The notes under the pieces are model-generated. The model worked only from the letters and a program-made list of their open reading frames with translations, ran no database searches and had not been told where the DNA came from. Of a stretch of DNA of 5,579 bases, positions 1 through 5,579 are shown one piece after another. The translations under genes were made by a program, and so were the position numbers. Numbering within the stretch: the first letter of the stretch is position 1; every line of letters begins with the position of its first letter. The stretch is from assembly GCA_016793525.1 (NCBI GenBank), contig JAEUJT010000087.1:1-5579 (forward strand), read 5' to 3'. The DNA is from Archangium sp. GTDB lineage: Bacteria; Myxococcota; Myxococcia; Myxococcales; Myxococcaceae.

Positions 1-2
1 GG

Positions 3-89
3 CCGCTCGCCGCGGTGGAGGCCTTCTCCGACGAAGCGCCGGCCTCGGTGAGACTGAGCATCGACGTCGACCCGGGGGCCATGCTGTAG
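3..89 (+). CDS. priA: C-terminal end of a probable primosomal protein N' (PriA helicase), partial
   Basis: Only the last 28 codons and the TAG stop are inside the window; the gene continues off the left edge. The frame ends in RLSIDVDPGAML followed by stop. An Asp-Val-Asp-Pro motif a few residues before a short hydrophobic end is typical of the PriA C-terminal domain, where the final strand reads roughly 'hydrophobic-DVDP-x-x-ML'. PriA is a 3'-to-5' superfamily 2 helicase that binds stalled forks and D-loops and starts primosome assembly for replication restart in the cytoplasm. Third positions in this frame are mostly G or C, as expected for coding DNA here, and the other two plus-strand frames lack such a motif. 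The helicase and zinc-binding regions cannot be checked because they lie outside. The call rests on one short motif, so another protein with a similar tail remains possible. Confidence 0.65.
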   Translation, partial: PLAAVEAFSDEAPASVRLSIDVDPGAML

Positions 90-98
90 CGGGCGCCC

Positions 99-114
99 TC
101 TGGACCAAGCCAGA
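99..114 (+). terminator. Weak candidate hairpin after priA
   Basis: A 5-bp stem, TCTGG with CCAGA, closes a 6-base loop and begins 10 bases after the priA stop codon. An outer pairing of GCGGG (89-93) with CCCGC (124-128) could enclose it. No T-run follows, so if it ends transcription it is not a classical intrinsic terminator. Position is the main argument; a chance stem is quite possible in DNA this rich in G and C. Confidence 0.25.
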
Positions 115-305
115 AGTTGGTAACCCGCAACCATCGTCGAACGGTCGTGCTCGGTGTCAGCTCAACCGGCATCGCCTGTCTCCCAGGCGCTGTACCTCGG
201 CCCGGGAGTCAATCGGCTGGCACCACGGGTGTGCTTCGCGACGGCCACGGCCCGGTGACCGCCCATTTCAGCGGAGGGCCGCGCGGCGCGTGGAAAATCG
301 ACCGC

Positions 306-428
306 GTGACGGCCATTTCGGGTCCGTCGCTTCCCGAGGCGCCGGTTCTCGACGTTGGTCTGGCACACCCGCCTGATGACGCCGCCTGGCAGCTGCGGGT
401 GAACGCCGTCTCTCACTCGGCGACGTAG
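306..428 (+). pseudogene. Possible short gene relic (N-terminal fragment, perhaps chlorite dismutase/HemQ-like)
   Basis: A GTG-started frame of 40 codons ends at TAG 426-428. Its translation has the segment PSLPEAPVLDV, then PPDDAAWQLR, and stops soon after. From memory, some chlorite dismutase-family (HemQ-like) proteins begin with a Pro-rich lead, a 'LDV' segment and then a 'W-x-LRG-x-TS' first strand; here the match would break immediately after WQLR. No known catalytic region of that family (heme-binding His, about 100 residues further on) is present, so nothing functional is encoded. About a quarter of third positions are A or T, more than in the neighbouring genes, which fits decay or non-coding DNA. 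The family link is a weak impression and could be coincidence; an unexpressed chance frame is the main alternative. Confidence 0.2.
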
Positions 429-442
429 CCCACGTCAGCGGC

Positions 443-470
443 GCGCGGGTCGAAGCGCCTCGACCCACGC
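443..470 (-). terminator. GC-rich hairpin, likely terminator of the lipoprotein gene
   Basis: The arms GGGTCGA (447-453) and TCGACCC (460-466) form a perfect 7-bp stem around a 6-base loop. After one C-A mismatch, GCG (443-445) pairs with CGC (468-470). On the minus strand it starts 15 bases past the lipoprotein stop codon, the usual place for a terminator. No T-tract follows in either direction, so termination would depend on the stem alone or on Rho. Since it is near-symmetrical it could also stop plus-strand transcripts arriving from priA. Confidence 0.5.
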
Positions 471-485
471 CCACACATGCCCTGG

Positions 486-3143
486 CTACTGAACGGTAAC
501 CGTGGTGTCGACGGCCACCGGCGGCAAAATCGCCGTCGGGTTGGCGCCGGTGCCGACGAGCTCGGCGGCCAGCGTCATGCCCGCGCCCACGCAGCTCATC
601 GGGAGCGTGAACTCCACCAGGCCGGAGCCAGGCATCGTCTCGGTCGCCGACACCGCCGTCGGGCACACCGCCACCGGCAGGCCCGCGAGGGTGAAGGAGA
701 TGCGCACCTGGCCTTCGCCACTCGCGCCGAGCTTGAAGTTCGTTACGTTGACCGAGACCTTCGAGCCCCTGGCCAGCGTCTTCGGATCTTCGTCGGGCAC
801 GTTGAACGAGATGCGCGGCTTCTGACCGTTGAAGAACGCGAAGGCGGTGAGCATCGAGGTGAGGCGGTCGACGTTGGTGCTGTTGAACTCGACCAGGCCG
901 TTGAACGTCACGTCGGCGGAGGTGGCGGCGGCCGGGTCGGTCTTGAGGCGGAGCGACTCCACCAGCATCGTCGAGCGCGCACCGCTCGACACGTTGCGGC
1001 TGAAGGTGCGGTCGGCGAGCGCGCCGGGCGGCTTGGGCAGCGTGAAACCCTGGGCGGCCTTCGCCGGGTCGACGAACACCTGCCAGATGTGCTCCGCGCC
1101 GTCGGTGAACGTCACGCGCATCACCTGCACGCCAGTGGTCGAAGGCGGGCTGGAGAACGCGAACGTGCGGCCGGCGAGCGAGCCCTGGGTCGCGTCGATG
1201 AAGTTGTAGTTCCCCTTGGGCGGCGCGGGCGGGAACGTCAGCGACGAGAAGTCCATCGGGGTCGTGCCCTTGGGGTCGAACGCGAGCTTGTTGTTGGGAA
1301 TGCGCGGGAACAGCGCCGACGCCGCGAGGCCCGCAGCTTTGTTGGTGAGGGCGGCCGCCGAGGCAGAGAAGAAGACCGCGACGTAGTCAGAGCCCTCGAG
1401 GCCGTGGTGCGTGGGCGCCATGCGGAGCTGAATCAGGCCCTCAGGCAGATCTCCCAGCTTGTCGAGCTTGCTGTCTTTCGGGGTCGTGTTCACCGCGGCG
1501 CCGAGGCCGAGCGGCACGACGCCGCGGCCGGGGAAGTTCGCGCCCGCCACCACCACTGTCGCGTCGGCGAACTCACCGTCGAACTGGGGCAGCGTCGGCA
1601 TGCGCGCGGCGAAGGTGAAGCTGAGCGGAATGGCGTTGCTGCCCGCGCCCGGCAGGTAGTTGAGGTTCTGCTCGGTGAACTGGCTCAGGTCGCTGTAGTC
1701 GTAGGTCTGCGAGTTCGAGTCGTACGCCACGGGCTTCAGGGTGAAGCCGACGTCGCGCACCAGCGAGGAGTGGAACGTGCGGAGCAGCGGCACGAACGTG
1801 GCCACGATCGAGCCGTAGTCGATGTTGTTGACGTTCATGAGCAGCTTGTCGATGGGCAGCTCGCCCAGGGAGACGTCGCCCGACAGCGCCCACGCGGTCT
1901 GCGTGCCACAGGTGCCGGCGGCGATCTTCGTCTCGTCGGGCGCGCCGCTCGAATCGGTGCACACGTTGGGCAGGCCCTGGCCAGAGATCTGCGCCTTGAT
2001 CGACTGCTCGGTGAGCGCGAGGAACACGCCGGCCGGCAGGGGCACGTCTTGGCGGTCGATGATGTTGGCGATCTTGATGTCGGTCAGCGTGTTGGGGCCG
2101 AGCAGCTGCGTCGTCGACAGCGTGGTGATGCCGCCCAGCAAAGACAAGCCGGCGATGCCCGCGTGGACCTTCGACGACATCGGCACGCCGGTGAACGTGC
2201 CCTTGTACCCGCCGAACTTGTCGGGCGCGTTGCGGCGAAGGTTGATGGAGAGAAAGTCTTTGTCGGCGCTGGTGCCGGAGTAGTTGGCGATGGTGGTGTA
2301 GTTGTAGTCGGCGTGGAACGCCGACACCGAGTAGCTGCCTGACGGCTGACCCGAGAGCTGCACCATGCCTCGCGCGTCGGTCTTCACCGAGGCGCTGCCG
2401 TTCTGTTGAATGACCGTGCCGTCGGGCTGCGACAGCACCACGTCGACCATGGGCACCGGGCGACCGGTCATTTCATCGGTGACCACCACGCCGACGCCGG
2501 ACGATGGGCCAGAGACGACGAGCGCCTTGGCGGTGCAGGTCGCGCCGCCGACGGTGACCGACACCGCGGTGACGGCGCTCGCTCCGGCGGTGGCCGCGGT
2601 GAACTCAGCCGAGGCGCCAGTGCCGCTACCCGTGAGGTTGCTGCCCGAGGGCGCCGACCAGGTGCCGCCGGCCTTGATGATGATGGGCTCGGTGCCTTTC
2701 CACGTGGAGACGAAGAAGGTGCGCTTCGCGCCGGGCTTGAGCACCACGAAGTCGGGGATCACCTGGCACTTGGTGGCCTCGGTGGCGGCTGGGGGCGGAA
2801 CGCAGGCACCGTTGCGGCAGACCTGGGTGCCGCAGTCGCTGTCAGCGGAGCAGAGCGCGCCGACACAGCGCCCCTCGTCGCACTGGCAGCCGAGCGAGCC
2901 GCCGCAGAAGTCGAGCGCGTACGAGCCACGAGCCATGGCGCCGCAGTCGTCTTTGGTGCGGCAGGCGGGCTCGCACTGCTGCGTCTCGACGTTGCACGAG
3001 AAGAGGCGGCTGTCGGGGCAGTCGTCCGACGTGACGCAGCCCTTGGGGCCGGCGTCGATTCCAGCGTCGACGCCAGGTGATGTCGCGCCGCAGCCGGCCA
3101 GGGCCACCAGCGCAGCAGCGGCCCAGAGTGCATGTCGGTTCAT
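486..3143 (-). CDS. Large predicted lipoprotein with Cys-rich, Ig-like and carboxypeptidase-regulatory-like domains; function unknown
   Basis: The product is 885 residues and I do not recognise a characterised family for the full length. Residues 1-17 form a short lipoprotein signal (Arg/His, then an Ala/Leu core), with lipobox LAGC and lipidated Cys18; residue +2 is Gly, not Asp, so outer-membrane or surface placement is likely. A linker leads to a segment with 14 cysteines (residues 36-114) built of repeats such as DSDCGTQVCRNGACVP, a style common in myxobacterial surface lipoproteins and probably disulfide-bonded. Residues about 127-210 resemble a bacterial Ig-like domain, and about 216-302 a carboxypeptidase-regulatory-like beta sandwich (VTDEMTGRPVPMVDVVLSQP, then a turn, then GSYSVSAFHADY). 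Residues 303-885 are uncharacterised, beta-rich in appearance, with a late Cys pair (827, 851). No catalytic motif is visible, so a structural, adhesive or ligand-binding role is a guess. The frame stays open upstream of the start, but ATG at 3143 is chosen because GGAG lies 6 bases before it and the signal peptide follows directly. It is transcribed divergently from ligA. Confidence 0.88.
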   Translation of the reverse strand: MNRHALWAAAALVALAGCGATSPGVDAGIDAGPKGCVTSDDCPDSRLFSCNVETQQCEPACRTKDDCGAMARGSYALDFCGGSLGCQCDEGRCVGALCSADSDCGTQVCRNGACVPPPAATEATKCQVIPDFVVLKPGAKRTFFVSTWKGTEPIIIKAGGTWSAPSGSNLTGSGTGASAEFTAATAGASAVTAVSVTVGGATCTAKALVVSGPSSGVGVVVTDEMTGRPVPMVDVVLSQPDGTVIQQNGSASVKTDARGMVQLSGQPSGSYSVSAFHADYNYTTIANYSGTSADKDFLSINLRRNAPDKFGGYKGTFTGVPMSSKVHAGIAGLSLLGGITTLSTTQLLGPNTLTDIKIANIIDRQDVPLPAGVFLALTEQSIKAQISGQGLPNVCTDSSGAPDETKIAAGTCGTQTAWALSGDVSLGELPIDKLLMNVNNIDYGSIVATFVPLLRTFHSSLVRDVGFTLKPVAYDSNSQTYDYSDLSQFTEQNLNYLPGAGSNAIPLSFTFAARMPTLPQFDGEFADATVVVAGANFPGRGVVPLGLGAAVNTTPKDSKLDKLGDLPEGLIQLRMAPTHHGLEGSDYVAVFFSASAAALTNKAAGLAASALFPRIPNNKLAFDPKGTTPMDFSSLTFPPAPPKGNYNFIDATQGSLAGRTFAFSSPPSTTGVQVMRVTFTDGAEHIWQVFVDPAKAAQGFTLPKPPGALADRTFSRNVSSGARSTMLVESLRLKTDPAAATSADVTFNGLVEFNSTNVDRLTSMLTAFAFFNGQKPRISFNVPDEDPKTLARGSKVSVNVTNFKLGASGEGQVRISFTLAGLPVAVCPTAVSATETMPGSGLVEFTLPMSCVGAGMTLAAELVGTGANPTAILPPVAVDTTVTVQ

Positions 3144-3149
3144 AGAAAG

Positions 3150-3153
3150 CTCC
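3150..3153 (-). promoter_or_regulatory. Ribosome-binding site that fixes the lipoprotein start
   Basis: On the minus strand the sequence reads ATGGAGCTTTCTATG. GGAG sits 6 bases before the second ATG (3143-3141), which opens a clean signal peptide. The first ATG (3155-3153) overlaps GGAG and has only a weak purine stretch (ACGAG) before it. Starting there would add four residues (MELS) without harming the signal peptide, so it is a minor alternative. Confidence 0.65.
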
Positions 3154-3214
3154 ATCTCGTTCAGCGTGGTGTGACCGCGGCGCCTACACGCCCTCCACGC
3201 GCGGGACAAGTGAA

Positions 3215-3230
3215 GACGAAATGACGAAAC
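3215..3230. repeat. Tandem 8-bp repeat GACGAAAt GACGAAAc in the divergent promoter region
   Basis: Two copies of GACGAAA begin at 3215 and 3223, one base apart, giving a period of 8 bases. On the minus strand they read TTTCGTC ATTTCGTC. They lie in the most A-rich part of the intergenic region, 34 bases upstream of the ligA ATG and 72 bases upstream of the lipoprotein start. A binding site or an UP-like element is possible, but two 7-base copies are too short to be sure. Confidence 0.4.
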
Positions 3231-3251
3231 GCTTGCGCCGATCGCCGCTAG

Positions 3252-5267
<2,016 letters not shown>

Positions 5268-5277
5268 ATCTTTCCCG

Positions 5278-5579
5278 TCAGGCGGACAGGCGTCGATCCA
5301 CCGCGCGTTGCCTCAGCGCGTTGAGCGCCTGAAGGTCGGGGATCAAAGAGCGGAGCTGCTCGAAGACGCGCGCGACGTCGTGCTGCGCTGGGCCGACGCG
5401 CTCGTTGCCCTGTGGAGCACGAATGTACTGCGGCCACTTCCGCCACTCCGTCTTGATGAACATCGGCCACCCGGCCAGCTGGAGTCCCGCGTAGTACGGC
5501 TCGGCATCGGGTCCGCCCGCTGCGGGGCCGCACACGAACATCCAGCCGTCCCCTTCGGCGAGCAGGAGATGAAGGCCTC
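5278..5579 (-). CDS. C-terminal part of a hypothetical protein, start outside the window
   Basis: The minus-strand frame is open from the right edge to TGA at 5280-5278, giving 99 visible residues. The frame continues upstream of the internal Met at 5541 (GLHLLLAEGDGWMFVCG), so that Met is probably not the true start. The visible part looks like a real folded domain: a hydrophobic strand, then an aromatic, Pro-rich middle (AEPYYAGLQLAGWPMFIKTE, then WRKWPQYI), then a probable helix (ARVFEQLRSLIPDLQALNAL) and a basic tail RQRAVDRRLSA. I do not recognise the family and see no catalytic motif, signal or membrane segment. It converges with ligA, with 10 bases between stop codons. Confidence 0.7.
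   Translation of the reverse strand, partial: GLHLLLAEGDGWMFVCGPAAGGPDAEPYYAGLQLAGWPMFIKTEWRKWPQYIRAPQGNERVGPAQHDVARVFEQLRSLIPDLQALNALRQRAVDRRLSA

Larger units (their letters stand above)
90..485. other. Gene-poor interval between priA end and the lipoprotein gene
   Basis: This stretch of almost 400 bases lies downstream of both flanking genes, which converge on it. It contains no frame I accept as an intact gene. Plus-strand frame 117-428 is open for 103 codons, but its first part has no family-like pattern and its third positions are less G/C-biased than in the neighbours. The minus-strand frame across 162-416 is rich in Arg and Gly and looks like a shadow. What it does hold: a small hairpin just after the priA stop (stem TCTGG 99-103 with CCAGA 110-114), a larger imperfect stem-loop at 153-224, a short possible gene relic at 306-428, and a strong hairpin at 443-470. 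No ribosome-binding site of note is seen. Confidence 0.6.

Noticed and set aside
153..227. A tRNA-like arrangement: GGTGTCA/TGGCACC as acceptor arms and an apparent 5-bp stem with 7-base loop
   Set aside because: Only 13 bases lie between the acceptor and anticodon stems, too few for a D arm. No T arm with a GTTCRA-type loop can be formed, and position 37 would be C. The stem-loop is reported, but not as a tRNA.
162..416. An 84-codon minus-strand frame in the gene-free interval
   Set aside because: It has Arg-rich shadow-like composition, no ribosome-binding site, and the lipoprotein terminator hairpin lies just upstream of it.
477..2342. A 621-codon open frame on the plus strand opposite the lipoprotein gene
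   Set aside because: Its translation is monotonous Arg, Ala, His, Gly, Glu and Val with no domain pattern. Long antisense frames are expected opposite a gene with extreme G/C third positions, and the minus-strand protein has a signal peptide and domains.
2406..3174. Two plus-strand frames of 224 and 254 codons opposite the N-terminal half of the lipoprotein
   Set aside because: They lie antisense to the Cys-rich and Ig-like coding region, have low-complexity composition and have no ribosome-binding site or family motif.

Overview
The window is G+C-rich throughout, with strong G/C bias at third codon positions. The large cysteine-rich lipoprotein and the codon style suggest a myxobacterium (Myxococcota, formerly Deltaproteobacteria). 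That placement is inference from gene style; no rRNA or other firm taxonomic marker is present.

Layout from left to right. Bases 3-89 hold the last 28 codons of a plus-strand gene whose ending fits the C-terminus of the primosomal helicase PriA. Bases 90-485 carry no convincing intact gene. They hold weak stem-loops, a short GTG-started frame that may be a decayed gene fragment, and a strong GC-rich hairpin at 443-470 placed to end transcription of the next gene. Bases 486-3143 (minus strand) encode an 885-residue predicted lipoprotein of unknown function: lipobox, 14-cysteine segment, Ig-like segment, carboxypeptidase-regulatory-like beta domain, then a long uncharacterised C-terminal part. 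Bases 3144-3263 are a 120-bp divergent promoter region. Bases 3264-5267 (plus strand) encode a complete 667-residue NAD+-dependent DNA ligase, LigA, with all catalytic and zinc-binding residues visible. From 5278 to the right edge, a minus-strand gene of unknown function enters tail-to-tail with ligA, leaving only 10 bp between the two stop codons.

PriA (replication restart) and LigA (nick sealing during replication and repair) are both housekeeping replication proteins. They are separated by the divergently oriented lipoprotein gene, so they do not form one operon. I see no mobile element, CRISPR array, tRNA, rRNA or recognisable defence or biosynthetic system. The window looks like ordinary chromosomal backbone plus one lineage-type surface lipoprotein. 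The least explained items are the lipoprotein's architecture and the gene-free 90-485 interval.
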